A stretch of 64,000 bases of DNA from Streptomyces sp. L2 (GTDB lineage Bacteria; Actinomycetota; Actinomycetes; Streptomycetales; Streptomycetaceae), in contig NZ_QBDT01000001.1 in assembly GCF_004124325.1 (NCBI RefSeq), positions 5,704,001 through 5,768,000 of the forward strand. The letters are read 5' to 3'. Within the stretch, counting starts at the first letter, position 1. Each line of letters opens with the position of its first letter. The translations under genes were made by a program, and so were the position numbers. Shown here one piece after another: positions 1-8,729 of this stretch. Below the pieces are notes generated by a model. It was not told where the DNA came from and ran no database searches. It saw nothing but the letters and a program-made list of their open reading frames with translations.

Positions 1-44
1 CGGACGCGGTACGGCACCGCAGGACAGCCAGGTAGCCTTGGCCC

Positions 45-887
45 GTGCCCCGTCTGTCTGAAGTCATCGCCGCGCTGGAGAACCTGTGGCCCGCCGAGCG
101 TGCCGAGTCCTGGGACGCGGTCGGCACCGTCGTGGGCGACCCCGACCAGGAGATCACCCGGGTCCTCTTCGCCGTGGACCCCGTAGGGGAGATCGTCGAC
201 GAGGCGGTGAAGCTCGGCGCCGACCTGCTCGTCACCCACCACCCGCTCTACCTGCGCGGTACGACGACCGTGGCGGCGTCCACCTTCAAGGGCCGGGTCG
301 TGCACACGCTGATCAAGAACGACATCGCGCTGCACGTCGCCCACACCAACGCCGACACCGCCGACCCCGGCGTCTCGGACGCGCTCGCCGGAGCGCTCGA
401 CCTCCGCGTGGTACGACCGCTCGTCCCGGACCCCACCGACCCGGCCGGCTGCCGGGGCCTCGGCCGCGTCTGCGAGCTGGACCACCCGCTCACCGTGCGC
501 GAGCTGGCCGCCCGCGCCGCCGAGCGGCTGCCCGCCACCGCTCAGGGCATCCGGGTGGCCGGCGACCCCGAGGCGCTCGTCCGCACGGTCGCCGTCAGCG
601 GCGGGTCCGGCGACAGCCTCTTCGACCACGTCCGCGCGGCCGGCGTGGACGCCTTCCTCACCGCCGACCTGCGCCACCACCCCGCCTCCGAGGCGGTGGC
701 CCACAGCCCCCTCGCGCTGCTCGACGCGGCGCACTGGGCCACCGAGTGGCCCTGGTGCGAGCTGGCCGCGAGCCAGCTCGACGAGATCTCCGACCGCCAC
801 GGCTGGGACCTCAGGGTCCACGTCTCCAAGACGGTCACCGACCCCTGGACCGCCCACGCGGCGTCCACCGCCACCGACAACCAGTAG
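45..887 (+). CDS. Nif3-like dinuclear metal-centre protein
   Basis: 280-residue protein of the Nif3/YbgI family (often labelled GTP cyclohydrolase I type 2 homologue), which folds as a toroidal hexamer with a two-metal site; the cellular role is unsettled. Near residue 65 the motif LLVTHHPLYLRG supplies the paired metal-binding histidines, followed by the family pattern HVAHTNADTA; a late DAAHWATE stretch gives the C-terminal His and Glu ligands. GTG start is chosen because the family N-terminus (MPRLSEVIAALE) begins here. The stop codon TAG is embedded in the AGGAG ribosome site of the next gene, so the two are translationally coupled. Family assignment is firm, function is not. Confidence 0.93.
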   Translation: MPRLSEVIAALENLWPAERAESWDAVGTVVGDPDQEITRVLFAVDPVGEIVDEAVKLGADLLVTHHPLYLRGTTTVAASTFKGRVVHTLIKNDIALHVAHTNADTADPGVSDALAGALDLRVVRPLVPDPTDPAGCRGLGRVCELDHPLTVRELAARAAERLPATAQGIRVAGDPEALVRTVAVSGGSGDSLFDHVRAAGVDAFLTADLRHHPASEAVAHSPLALLDAAHWATEWPWCELAASQLDEISDRHGWDLRVHVSKTVTDPWTAHAASTATDNQ

Positions 888-897
888 GAGCCCCCAA

Positions 898-1641
898 CTG
901 AACGCCGCGCCCGCCGACCAGATCCGACTCCTCGACGTCCAGGCCCTCGACGTCCGCCTGCAGCAGCTCGCGCACAAGCGGAAGTCGCTGCCCGAGCACG
1001 CCGAGATCGAGTCGCTGACCAAGGACCTCACGCAGCTGCGCGACCTGCTCGTGGCCGCGCAGACCGAGGAGAGCGACTGCGCCCGCGAGCAGACGAAGGC
1101 CGAGCAGGACGTGGACCAGGTGCGCCGGCGCGCCGCCCGCGACCAGCAGCGCCTGGACTCCGGCGCGGTCACCTCGCCGAAGGACCTGTCCAACCTCCAG
1201 CACGAGATCGCCTCCCTCGCCAAGCGGCAGGGCGACCTGGAGGACATCGTCCTGGAGGTCATGGAGCGCCGCGAGGGCGCGCAGGAGCGGGTCGCCGAGC
1301 TGACCGAGCGGGTCGGTTCCGTGCAGTCGAAGATCGACGACGCGACCGGCCGCCGGGACACGGTGTTCGAGGAACTCGACGCCGAGGCCTCCTCGGTCAC
1401 CAAGGAGCGCGAGGTCATCGCCGGCTCCGTCCCCGCGGACCTGCTCAAGCTGTACGACAAGCTGCGCGAGCAGCAGGGCGGCATCGGCGCGGCCAAGCTG
1501 TACCAGCGCACCTGCCAGGGCTGCCGCCAGGAGCTGGCGATCACCGAGCTGAACGAGATCCGCTCGGCCGCGCCGGACACCGTGGTCCGCTGCGAGAACT
1601 GCCGCCGCATCCTGGTGCGCACGGCCGAGTCGGGTCTGTAG
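898..1641 (+). CDS. Coiled-coil protein with C-terminal C4 zinc ribbon, CTG start
   Basis: 247-residue cytoplasmic protein of the C4-type zinc-ribbon (zf-RING_7, CT398-like) family found next to Nif3 in actinobacteria. Residues about 10-170 form long heptad-rich coiled coil (charged E/K/R/Q); the C-terminus has two CxxC knuckles, CQGC and CENC, forming the zinc ribbon. The likely start is the CTG at 898, seven bases after AGGAG (886-890), because the conserved N-terminus (NAAPADQIRLLDVQALD) lies upstream of the first ATG/GTG-type codon at 1051; starting at 1051 would remove 51 residues. Known members are proposed to act as adaptors, but the role here is unknown. Confidence 0.88.
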   Translation: MNAAPADQIRLLDVQALDVRLQQLAHKRKSLPEHAEIESLTKDLTQLRDLLVAAQTEESDCAREQTKAEQDVDQVRRRAARDQQRLDSGAVTSPKDLSNLQHEIASLAKRQGDLEDIVLEVMERREGAQERVAELTERVGSVQSKIDDATGRRDTVFEELDAEASSVTKEREVIAGSVPADLLKLYDKLREQQGGIGAAKLYQRTCQGCRQELAITELNEIRSAAPDTVVRCENCRRILVRTAESGL

Positions 1642-1657
1642 CCGGGGGCCCGGGCCG

Positions 1658-3097
1658 GTGCGGGAGTTCATCGTCGAGGCCGACGGCGGGTCACGGGGCA
1701 ACCCCGGGCCCGCCGGCTACGGCGCGGTCGTGATCGACGCGGCGACGGGGGAGACCCTGGCGGAGGCCGCCGAGTACCTCGGTGTCGTCACCAACAACGT
1801 CGCCGAGTACCGCGGCCTCCTCGCCGGCCTGAGCGCCGCCCACGCCCTGGACCCCATGGCCCGCGTCCACGTCCGCATGGACTCCAAGCTGGTCGTCGAG
1901 CAGATGTCGGGCCGCTGGAAGATCAAACACCCCGACATGAAGCCCCTCGCCACCCAGGCCCGAGCCGCCCACCCCCCGACCCACGTCACCTACGAGTGGA
2001 TCCCCCGCTCCCAGAACACCCACGCGGACCGCCTGGCCAACGAGGCGATGGACGCGGGCCCACCCCCCGGCACGGCAACCACTCACGCCGCCGGCGCAAC
2101 CACGGCCACTCACGCCGCCGAAACCGCGACGGCGGACAGCGCCGCCCCCGAGCAGGCCCCCCCATCCCCGCTAGCCGCCGGCAGCGCCGCCGCCGAGTCG
2201 GCCTCCCCACCCCACGCAGCTGCGGGCAGCGCCGCTGCCGAGCCGCCCACCTCACCCCACGCAGCTGCGGGCAATCGTGCCGCTGGGGCGGCACGGGTGG
2301 GCGCAGCGGCACCTCACAGCGAGCAGCACCCATCCCCCCCGACCGACCCGCACCAGCACACCCCGGCCCACCGGAACCCCGCCCCAACCACCTCGCACCA
2401 GCACACCCCGGCCCACCAGAACCCCGCCCCGACCCAGTCCACCCGGGGTTGGTCCAAAGCCCCGGACCTCGGCGCCCCCACCACCCTCGTCCTCCTGCGC
2501 CACGGCGAAACCCCCCTGACCCCCCAGAAACGCTTCTCCGGCAGCGGCGGCACCAACCCCTCCCTCTCCGACGCCGGCCGCGACCAGGCCCACCGCGCCG
2601 CCACCGCCCTCGCCGCCCGCGGCACGATCCAGGCCGTCGTCGCCTCCCCCCTCGCCCGCACCCAGGAGACCGCCCGCATCGTCGCCGCACGCCTCGGCCT
2701 GGACGTGGAGACGGACGACGGCCTCAGGGAGACCGACTTCGGCGCCTGGGAGGGCCTCACCTTCGGCGAGGTCCACACCCGCCACCCCGACGACCTCACC
2801 GCCTGGCTCGCCGACCCGGAGGCCCACCCCACCGGCGGCGGCGAGAGCTTCGCCGAGACGGCCGTGCGCATCGCCGCCGCCCGCGACCGCCTGATCGCGG
2901 CTCGCGCCGGCCGCACGGTCCTCCTGGTCACGCACGTCACCCCGGTCAAGACCCTGATCCAGCTCGCCCTGGGCGCCCCACCGGAGTCCCTGTTCCGCAT
3001 GGAACTCTCGGCGGCCTCCCTCTCGGCCGTGGCCTACTACGCGGACGGCAACGCGAGCGTCCGGCTCTTCAACGACACGTCCCACCTGCGCGCCTAG
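1658..3097 (+). CDS. Bifunctional RNase H / histidine acid phosphatase
   Basis: 479-residue fusion like Rv2228c of Mycobacterium. Residues 1-132 are a type I RNase H domain opening with the catalytic stretch [15 protein letters not shown] and containing the conserved acidic residues of [12 protein letters not shown]; residues about 275-479 are a histidine phosphatase with the phospho-acceptor motif LVLLRHGE and the second His in [10 protein letters not shown]. In mycobacteria the C-terminal half has alpha-ribazole phosphatase (cobalamin) activity. The linker, residues about 133-272, is low-complexity Ala/Pro/His-rich with repeated [14 protein letters not shown] and HQHTPAH units and much longer than needed. 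It sits 16 bp after the zinc-ribbon gene, likely in the same operon, and its last 29 bp overlap the convergent aldolase gene. Confidence 0.95.
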   Translation: MREFIVEADGGSRGNPGPAGYGAVVIDAATGETLAEAAEYLGVVTNNVAEYRGLLAGLSAAHALDPMARVHVRMDSKLVVEQMSGRWKIKHPDMKPLATQARAAHPPTHVTYEWIPRSQNTHADRLANEAMDAGPPPGTATTHAAGATTATHAAETATADSAAPEQAPPSPLAAGSAAAESASPPHAAAGSAAAEPPTSPHAAAGNRAAGAARVGAAAPHSEQHPSPPTDPHQHTPAHRNPAPTTSHQHTPAHQNPAPTQSTRGWSKAPDLGAPTTLVLLRHGETPLTPQKRFSGSGGTNPSLSDAGRDQAHRAATALAARGTIQAVVASPLARTQETARIVAARLGLDVETDDGLRETDFGAWEGLTFGEVHTRHPDDLTAWLADPEAHPTGGGESFAETAVRIAAARDRLIAARAGRTVLLVTHVTPVKTLIQLALGAPPESLFRMELSAASLSAVAYYADGNASVRLFNDTSHLRA

Positions 3098-3731
3098 GCG
3101 CGCCCAGCGCCGCCGCGGCCCGCGCCAGCGCCTCCACCCGGCCCCAGTCCCCGGCGGCGACGGCGTCCGCCGGCACCATCCAACTCCCGCCCACACACCC
3201 GACGTTGGGCAGCGCCAGGTACTCGGGCGCGGTCGTCGGCCCGATCCCGCCCGTCGGGCAGAAGCGGGCCTGCGGCAGCGGCCCGGCCAGTGACGTCAGA
3301 TACGCCGTCCCGCCCGCCGCCTGCGCCGGGAAGAACTTCATCTCCCGCACCCCGCGCTCCAGCAGCGCGACCACCTCCGAAGCGGTCGACACCCCGGGCA
3401 GGAACGGCACCCCGGCCCCCCGCATCGCCGCCAGCAGCGCGTCCGTCCACCCCGGGCTGACCAGGAACCGCGCCCCGGCGTCCACGCACCGCGTCACCTG
3501 CTCGGGGGTGAGGACCGTGCCCGCACCGACCACCGCGTCCGGTACCTCCTCGGCGATCGACCGGATCGCGTCCGGCGCGGCCGGGGTCCGCAGCGTCACC
3601 TCGATCGCGGGCAGCCCGCCGGCCACCAGCGCCCGCGCCAGCGGTACGGCCCGGGAGGCGTCGGACACGACCACCACGGGCACGACGGGCGCGAGATCCA
3701 GCACGGAGGCAGCCGAAGGGGAGGGCGTCAT
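3069..3731 (-). CDS. eda: Bifunctional 4-hydroxy-2-oxoglutarate / KDPG aldolase
   Basis: 220-residue class I aldolase that cleaves 2-keto-3-deoxy-6-phosphogluconate to pyruvate and glyceraldehyde-3-phosphate. Visible family features: the catalytic Glu in [20 protein letters not shown] near residue 75, [11 protein letters not shown], the Schiff-base Lys in [13 protein letters not shown], and the phosphate-binding RFCPTGGI. Start is the ATG at 3731, where the family N-terminus begins. It is convergent with the RNase H/phosphatase gene, overlapping by 29 bp. No edd homologue is adjacent, so it may serve hydroxyglutarate or uronate catabolism rather than a full Entner-Doudoroff route. Confidence 0.93.
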   Translation of the reverse strand: MTPSPSAASVLDLAPVVPVVVVSDASRAVPLARALVAGGLPAIEVTLRTPAAPDAIRSIAEEVPDAVVGAGTVLTPEQVTRCVDAGARFLVSPGWTDALLAAMRGAGVPFLPGVSTASEVVALLERGVREMKFFPAQAAGGTAYLTSLAGPLPQARFCPTGGIGPTTAPEYLALPNVGCVGGSWMVPADAVAAGDWGRVEALARAAAALGAPRRAGGTCR

Positions 3732-3803
3732 GCCCTCATCGTGCCGAGCCGCTGCACCACCCGCAACGAACGTTGCACATACTGCAATGCCCGCTCGATG
3801 TGC

Positions 3804-4586
3804 TCAGTGGATCTCGTCCACCAGCACATCCAGCGCCCACGGCTTCCCGTCCTTGCCCGGCGCCTCCGCCTCCACCACGTACCCCAGGTCCCGCAGCGCT
3901 TCCACCAGCTCCGCCGGCTTCTTCGGCGCGGTCCCGGCCGACAGCAGGCTCCGTACGATCCGGCCCTTGGTCGCCTTGTTGAAGTGGCTGACGACCTTCC
4001 GGGTCGGCGCGTGCAGCACCCGTACGGTCGCGGTCCGCCCGGCGACCTCGCCCTTCGGCTTCCACGCCGCCGCGTACGCCGCCGACCGCAGGTCCAGCAC
4101 CAGCCCGCCGCCCGCGGCCTCCGGCAGCACCTCGGCCATCGGCGCCCGCCAGTGCCCCGCCAGCGCGCCGAGCCCGGGCAGCTTCACGCCCATCGAGCAG
4201 CGGTAGGAGGGGATACGGTCCGTGACCCGCACCGCCCCCCACAGCCCCGAGAAGACCAGCAGCGAGCCCGCCGCCCGCCGCTTCGCCGCCGCGTCCAGCG
4301 TGGCCAGGCCGAGGGCGTCGTACAGGACACCGGTGTAGATCTCCCCGGCGGGCCGCGCCCCGGCCGTCCGGAGTCCGGTGTTCTTCGCGACCTCCCCGCG
4401 CAGCCCCTCGCTCAGCCCCAGCACCTCACGCGCCTTCTCCTCGTCGGCGGCGCACAGCTCGACCAGTTCGTCGAGCACGGCCTCCCGCGCGGCCGAAAGC
4501 CCCGGCAGGGACAGCGACTCGGGCTTCAGCGGGGCGCCCTTCCCGGAGGGCGCCTTGCCTTCCGAGGGCGGCAGCAGGACCAGCAC
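3804..4586 (-). CDS. yaaA: Peroxide stress protein YaaA (UPF0246)
   Basis: 260-residue YaaA/UPF0246 protein; in E. coli the homologue limits intracellular free iron and Fenton damage during hydrogen peroxide stress and it folds as a DNA-binding helix-hairpin-helix-like protein. Seen: the N-terminal signature LVLLPPSEGKAP, the central IYTGVLYDAL and LLVFSGLWGAVRVTDRIPSYR stretches, and KVVSHFNKATKGRIVRSLL near the C-terminus. GTG start at 4586, because the family signature follows directly. Located 72 bp upstream of the aldolase gene on the same strand. Confidence 0.92.
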   Translation of the reverse strand: MLVLLPPSEGKAPSGKGAPLKPESLSLPGLSAAREAVLDELVELCAADEEKAREVLGLSEGLRGEVAKNTGLRTAGARPAGEIYTGVLYDALGLATLDAAAKRRAAGSLLVFSGLWGAVRVTDRIPSYRCSMGVKLPGLGALAGHWRAPMAEVLPEAAGGGLVLDLRSAAYAAAWKPKGEVAGRTATVRVLHAPTRKVVSHFNKATKGRIVRSLLSAGTAPKKPAELVEALRDLGYVVEAEAPGKDGKPWALDVLVDEIH

Positions 4587-4661
4587 CAGGTACTCCTTCT
4601 CTTCGGCTCAGCGCCAGGGTACGGGGTGCCTGCCACCCGCCCCCGACCTACGCTCGGGAGT

Positions 4662-6155
4662 ATGCCCCGCCGCCCCATCCGCGTGACCGGCACCCCCGAG
4701 GCCCCCCTCAGGGCCGCCCTCACCGCGCTCCGAGCCGAACTCGGCGTCCCGGAGACCTTCCCCGCCGAGGCGCAGGCGGAGGCCGAGCAGTCGGCGAAGG
4801 CCCCCGCCCTCACCTCCCACGACTCCCACGACGCCACCGACCTCCCCTTCTTCACTCTCGACCCTCCCGCCCGTCGCCCGCCACCACCCTTCCAAAGAGT
4901 CGCTGCGCGACCACCTCTTGATTCCACCGACCTCGACCAGGCCACCCACCTCTCCCGGCACGGCACCGGCTACCGCGTCCGGTACGCCATCGCCGACGTC
5001 GCCGCCTTCGTCGTACCCGGCGGCCACCTCGACGCCGAGACGCACCGCCGGGTGAACACCCTCTACTTCCCCGACGAACGCGTCCCGCTGCACCCCGCCG
5101 TGCTCAGCGAGGGCGCCGCGAGCCTGCTCCCGGACGGCGTCCGCCCGGCGGTGCTGTGGACGATCGACCTGGACGCGGACGGCCGTACCGGCGCTGTCGA
5201 CGTACGCCGGGCCCTGGTCCGCAGCCGCGCCCGGCTGGACTACGCGACCGTGCAGCAGCGGATCGACAGCGGCCGGGCCGAGGAACCGCTCGCCCTCCTC
5301 AAGGAGATCGGCGAGGCCCGCGAGCGGCTGGAGGTCGAACGCGGCGGCATCTCCCTGAACGTGCCCGAGCAGGAGATCACCGAGCAGGACCACACCTACC
5401 ACCTCGCCTACCGCGCCCCGCTGCCCGCCGAGGGCTGGAACGCCCAGCTCTCCCTGCTCACCGGCATGGCCGCCGCCGACCTGATGCTGGCCCACGGCAC
5501 CGGCGTCCTGCGCACCCTCCCGGTCGCCCCGGACGGCGCCGTCGCCCGGCTGCGCCGTACCGCCGTCGCCCTGCACGTCGACTGGCCGCACCACCTGTCG
5601 TACGCGGGCCTCATCCGCGGCCTCGACCCGCACCGCCCGAACCACGCGGCCTTCCTCCAGGAGTGCACCACCCTCCTGCGCGGCGCCGGCTACACCGTCT
5701 TCCGGGATGGCGTCCTGCCCGGCATCACCACCCACTCCGCCGTCGCCGCCCCCTACGCCCACTGCACGGCACCGCTGCGCCGCCTCGTCGACCGCTACGC
5801 CTCCGAGATCTGCCTCGCCGCCGTAGCCGGGCAGGCCCCGCCCGACTGGGTGCTCGCCGCGCTCCCCGCTCTCCCGCACGAGATGGCCGACGGCGCCCGG
5901 CGCGCGGGCACGGTCGAACGGGAGTGCGTCGACATCGTCGAGGCCGCCCTGCTCAAGGACCGGGTGGGGGAGGTCTTCGACGGCTGCGTGGTCGAACTCT
6001 CCGACCACCAGCCGACCGTCGGCACCGTCCAGCTGGACTCCCCGGCGGTCATCGGCCGCATCGAGGGCGAGCACCTGCCGCTCGGCCGGCGCCTGCGGGT
6101 CCGCCTCACCCGGGCGGACCCGGGCACGGCGAAGATCCTGTTCGCACCCGCGTGA
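4662..6155 (+). CDS. RNB-domain ribonuclease with insertion at the active site
   Basis: 497-residue RNase II/R-type exoribonuclease of the short actinobacterial class (RNB domain, no clear S1 domain). Recognisable RNB blocks: TDLDQATHLSR, YRVRYAIADVAAFV, VNTLYFPDERVPLHP, HCTAPLRRLVDRY. Between the first conserved Asp (LDPP) and the TDLDQA motif lie about 18 extra residues rich in Arg and Pro; in relatives I remember DPPGSxDLDQA, so the metal-binding Asp spacing grows from about 6 to 24 residues. The inserted DNA carries a short imperfect hairpin (AAGAG at 4895, CTCTT at 4915). The frame stays open, but catalytic activity is doubtful. Start ATG 4662 follows the end of the divergent yaaA gene. 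Confidence 0.88.
   Translation: MPRRPIRVTGTPEAPLRAALTALRAELGVPETFPAEAQAEAEQSAKAPALTSHDSHDATDLPFFTLDPPARRPPPPFQRVAARPPLDSTDLDQATHLSRHGTGYRVRYAIADVAAFVVPGGHLDAETHRRVNTLYFPDERVPLHPAVLSEGAASLLPDGVRPAVLWTIDLDADGRTGAVDVRRALVRSRARLDYATVQQRIDSGRAEEPLALLKEIGEARERLEVERGGISLNVPEQEITEQDHTYHLAYRAPLPAEGWNAQLSLLTGMAAADLMLAHGTGVLRTLPVAPDGAVARLRRTAVALHVDWPHHLSYAGLIRGLDPHRPNHAAFLQECTTLLRGAGYTVFRDGVLPGITTHSAVAAPYAHCTAPLRRLVDRYASEICLAAVAGQAPPDWVLAALPALPHEMADGARRAGTVERECVDIVEAALLKDRVGEVFDGCVVELSDHQPTVGTVQLDSPAVIGRIEGEHLPLGRRLRVRLTRADPGTAKILFAPA
4880..4920. repeat. Small palindromic insertion inside the RNB gene
   Basis: Imperfect inverted repeat, AAGAG-TCGC at 4895-4903 facing GCGA-CCAC-CTCTT up to 4919, lying in the stretch that encodes the extra residues of the RNB protein. 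Its sequence is less third-position-GC-biased than the flanking codons. It could be a decayed miniature palindromic element or a local duplication artefact. Confidence 0.4.
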
Positions 6156-6192
6156 GCCCGCCGCTCTCGTGTCCGCCGACGGCGGCCGGGGC

Positions 6193-7764
6193 TCAGGGGG
6201 CGCCGACCGGGTCCCGCTCGCCCAGCCACTGACGCAGGGCATCGCCCAACTCCTGCGCCTTCGTGCCGTCCGTGCCCTCCGCGGTGTCCGCCGCCCAGGC
6301 CACGAAGCCGTCCGGGCGGACGAACAGGGCGGCGAGACGGGGCCGTTCCGGGCAGGCGACGGTGCGGACGTCCAGCCGGTCGGCGTACCCCTCGGCGCGG
6401 GCGCGCAGCGCGCCGTCGTCGGCGAGGTCGAGCAGCAGGGCGCGGCCGGTGTGCAGGTGGTCGCCGAGCCGGGTGCCGTCGGTCAGGGCGAGGTCGGGGG
6501 CGCTGCGGCCGGTCAGCGGGTGGCCGCCGGGAAGGTCGTAGTGCTGCCAGATGCCCGAGATCCGCGTGACCAGGTGGGTGGTGCCGTCGGTGGTGTGCGC
6601 CAGGTCGGTCATCACGCGGCGCAGGGCGCGGGCGTGCGGGTCGGGCCGCATCACCGCGATCTGCGCCCGGGTCCAGTCGAGCACCCAGGCGCCGATGGGA
6701 TGCCGTTCGGCGGTGTAGCTGTCGAGCAGCGTCTCCGGCGCCCGCCCGGCCACCACGGCGGCGAGCTTCCAGCCCAGGTTCATCGCGTCGCCGATGCCGA
6801 GGTTGAGCCCCTGCCCGCCGAACGGCGAGTGCACATGGGCCGCGTCCCCGGCGAGCAGCACCCGGCCCTTGCGGTACTCGGAGACCTGGCGGGCGTTGTC
6901 CGTGAACCGCGTCGCCGAGACGACCTTCTCGACGCTCACCTCGGGCACCCCCGTCACCCGGCGCAGGCTCGCCTGCAACTCCTCGGCGGTGACCGCCGCG
7001 GACCGGTCGGCGGGGGGCCCGTCGAACTCCACGGTGAGGATGCGGCCGGGGAAGGGACCGTGGACGTACGTCCCCACGTCCGTGGTGTTCCAGCCGGGCA
7101 GGAGCCGCTCGTCGCCGGTCATCTCGACGATCGCCTGGTAGCCGGTGATCTCCGGGTCGGTGCCGGGGAAGCCGAACCCGGCGAGCTTGCGGACCGTGCT
7201 CCGGCCGCCGTCGCAGCCGACCAGCCAGCCGGCCCGCACCGGGCCCCTGCCCGTCCGTACGGTCACCCCGTCGTCGTCGGCCTCGAAGCCGGTCACCTCC
7301 ACGCCCCGGCGCACCTCGACGCCCAGCTCGGCGGCCCGGCGGCCCAGGATCCGCTCCAGCTCGGCCTGCGGCACGACGAGGCCGGCCTCACGGGCGGGGC
7401 CGAGGTCGGCCCAGGCGGGGTCGGAGCCGTCGAACAGGTCCGCGCCCATCATGATCCCGGCGAAGTGGCCGAGGAACTTCGCCGGCGGACGGGCCGGTTC
7501 GCCCTTCTCCCCCTGACGGTCCCTGAAGGCGCGCAGGTGCTCCAGCGCCGCCTCCCACACCGCGTTCAGCTCCGGCAGCAGGCCCCGCCGGTAGAACGAC
7601 ACCGCGCTCGGCACGTTGACCGAGCCGGCCTTGATCGTCTCGTCCACCTCGGTGAGCCGCTCCACGGCCAGCACCCGAGCCCCGCCCAGCCGCAGCTCGC
7701 ACGCGAGGAAGAGCCCCACCGGCCCCGCACCGGCCACCACCACGTCGTAATCCGTCACCCGCAC
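6193..7764 (-). CDS. FAD-dependent aromatic monooxygenase
   Basis: 523-residue class A flavoprotein monooxygenase (p-hydroxybenzoate hydroxylase fold, PgaE/RdmE/MhpA type). N-terminal Rossmann motif VVVAGAGPVGLFLACEL binds FAD, DG near residue 160 (WLVGCDGGRSTVRK) is the second FAD motif, and RVLLAGDAAHVHSPFGGQG is the GD motif; the C-terminal 120 residues form the thioredoxin-like domain with a conserved RPDGFVAW. It hydroxylates aromatic substrates with NAD(P)H and oxygen; substrate unknown. GTG start at 7764. Divergent from a TetR gene with only 68 bp between them and a palindrome there, so probably repressed by that TetR, a common arrangement for resistance or catabolic monooxygenases. 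Confidence 0.92.
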   Translation of the reverse strand: MRVTDYDVVVAGAGPVGLFLACELRLGGARVLAVERLTEVDETIKAGSVNVPSAVSFYRRGLLPELNAVWEAALEHLRAFRDRQGEKGEPARPPAKFLGHFAGIMMGADLFDGSDPAWADLGPAREAGLVVPQAELERILGRRAAELGVEVRRGVEVTGFEADDDGVTVRTGRGPVRAGWLVGCDGGRSTVRKLAGFGFPGTDPEITGYQAIVEMTGDERLLPGWNTTDVGTYVHGPFPGRILTVEFDGPPADRSAAVTAEELQASLRRVTGVPEVSVEKVVSATRFTDNARQVSEYRKGRVLLAGDAAHVHSPFGGQGLNLGIGDAMNLGWKLAAVVAGRAPETLLDSYTAERHPIGAWVLDWTRAQIAVMRPDPHARALRRVMTDLAHTTDGTTHLVTRISGIWQHYDLPGGHPLTGRSAPDLALTDGTRLGDHLHTGRALLLDLADDGALRARAEGYADRLDVRTVACPERPRLAALFVRPDGFVAWAADTAEGTDGTKAQELGDALRQWLGERDPVGAP

Positions 7765-7769
7765 AATGT

Positions 7770-7789
7770 AGTCACTAAATCTTTTGACT
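7770..7789. promoter_or_regulatory. Candidate TetR operator between monooxygenase and tetR
   Basis: Inverted repeat AGTCA (7770-7774) and TGACT (7785-7789) with a 10-bp AT-rich centre, flanked by looser GTAG/CTAC symmetry, in a 68-bp divergent promoter region that is far more AT-rich than its surroundings. Position and symmetry fit an operator shared by both genes. Confidence 0.6.
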
Positions 7790-7832
7790 GGCTACACTTT
7801 CGGACTGTCGGGCCCCGGACTATCGTCCCCCC

Positions 7833-8477
7833 ATGGACGAGTCCCCGCCCCAGGAGCCGCGGTCCCTGCGCGAACGCAAGAAGAGACAGACCCGGCAGCG
7901 GATCTCGGACATCGCCACGCTCCTGTTCCGCGAGCGCGGCTTCGACAAGGTGACCGTGGCGGAAGTGGCAGCCGCCGCTGGAGTCTCCACGATGACCGTC
8001 TTCAACTACTTCCCGCGCAAGGAGGACCTGTTCCTCGACCGCATCCCCGAGGCCGCCGCCCTGTTCGCCGGCGCCGTACGCGACCGCGCGCCGGGCGAAC
8101 CCCCGCTCGCCGCGCTGCGCCGCCTCACCCTCCGCCTCCTCGACGAACGGCACCCGCTGGGCGGGGTGGGGGAGACGCTCCCGCCGTTCTGGCGGATCGT
8201 CGCCGCGTCACCCGCGCTGCGGGCCCGCGCCCGCGAGGGCCTCGACGAGGTCGAGACGGCCCTGGCCGCGGCCCTCACCGAAGCGGCCTCCGCCGACCCG
8301 GGCGTGCCGGCGGCCGACCCCGTCCTCCTCGCCGCGCTCACGATCGCCGCGTACCGCACGGTGGTCACCGCCTCCCTGCGCCGCCTGTCCGCCGGGGATC
8401 CCGTGGAGGAGGTGGCCGAGGACCACCGGGCGCGACTGGGGTCGGCGTTCGACGCGCTGGAGCGGATGACGGGCTAG
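7833..8477 (+). CDS. TetR/AcrR family regulator
   Basis: 214-residue repressor-type protein. Residues about 15-65 are the TetR HTH: LRERKKRQTRQRISDIA, RGFDKVTVAEVAAAAGVS and TMTVFNYFPRKEDL are diagnostic. The remaining helical domain is the ligand-binding/dimerisation part with no recognisable ligand specificity. ATG start at 7833 with the family N-terminus directly after. Divergent partner of the FAD monooxygenase and probably its local, ligand-relieved repressor through the 7770-7789 palindrome. Confidence 0.93.
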   Translation: MDESPPQEPRSLRERKKRQTRQRISDIATLLFRERGFDKVTVAEVAAAAGVSTMTVFNYFPRKEDLFLDRIPEAAALFAGAVRDRAPGEPPLAALRRLTLRLLDERHPLGGVGETLPPFWRIVAASPALRARAREGLDEVETALAAALTEAASADPGVPAADPVLLAALTIAAYRTVVTASLRRLSAGDPVEEVAEDHRARLGSAFDALERMTG

Positions 8478-8499
8478 GCCGGCGGGCCCGTGCGGACCG

Positions 8500-8602
8500 C
8501 ACCGGCCGACCCGTGCACCGGCCGACCCGTGCACCGGCCGACCCGTGCACCGGCCGACCCGTGCGCCGGCGGGCCCGTGCGGACCGCACCGGCCGACCCG
8601 TG
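8500..8602. repeat. 16-bp GC-rich tandem repeats
   Basis: Four perfect head-to-tail copies of CACCGGCCGACCCGTG at 8500-8563, one variant copy (8564-8579) and a further copy at 8587-8602; the block GGCGGGCCCGTGCGGACCG occurs on both sides, so a larger unit was also duplicated. No spacers of varying sequence are present, so it is not a CRISPR. Lies in the 252-bp gap before the AraC gene. Confidence 0.9.
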
Positions 8603-8649
8603 CGAGCCCGCGGGTATGGAAGTGCCCCCGCCAGGTGTTGCACCCCGTA

Positions 8650-8711
8650 CGCGACTGACGGGCTTCGCTCGGTGGGCCGTCGCGACCGACGGGCTTCGCT
8701 CGGTGGGCCGT
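8650..8711. repeat. 31-bp direct repeat upstream of araC-like gene
   Basis: Two adjacent 31-bp copies (8650-8680 and 8681-8711) differing at one base (position 7), sharing the core GACGGGCTTCGCTCGGTGGG. The repeat ends 19 bp before the start codon, so it lies in the promoter or leader of the AraC-type gene and could be an operator duplication. Confidence 0.85.
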
Positions 8712-8729
8712 ACGAAGAAGGGGGTGCCC

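Noticed and set aside
6193..8477. Start of an antibiotic biosynthetic cluster around the FAD monooxygenase
   Set aside because: Neighbours are housekeeping or regulatory; no synthase, acyl carrier or tailoring set nearby.
8500..8602. CRISPR-like short regular repeats
   Set aside because: Units abut directly without variable spacers and no cas gene is present.
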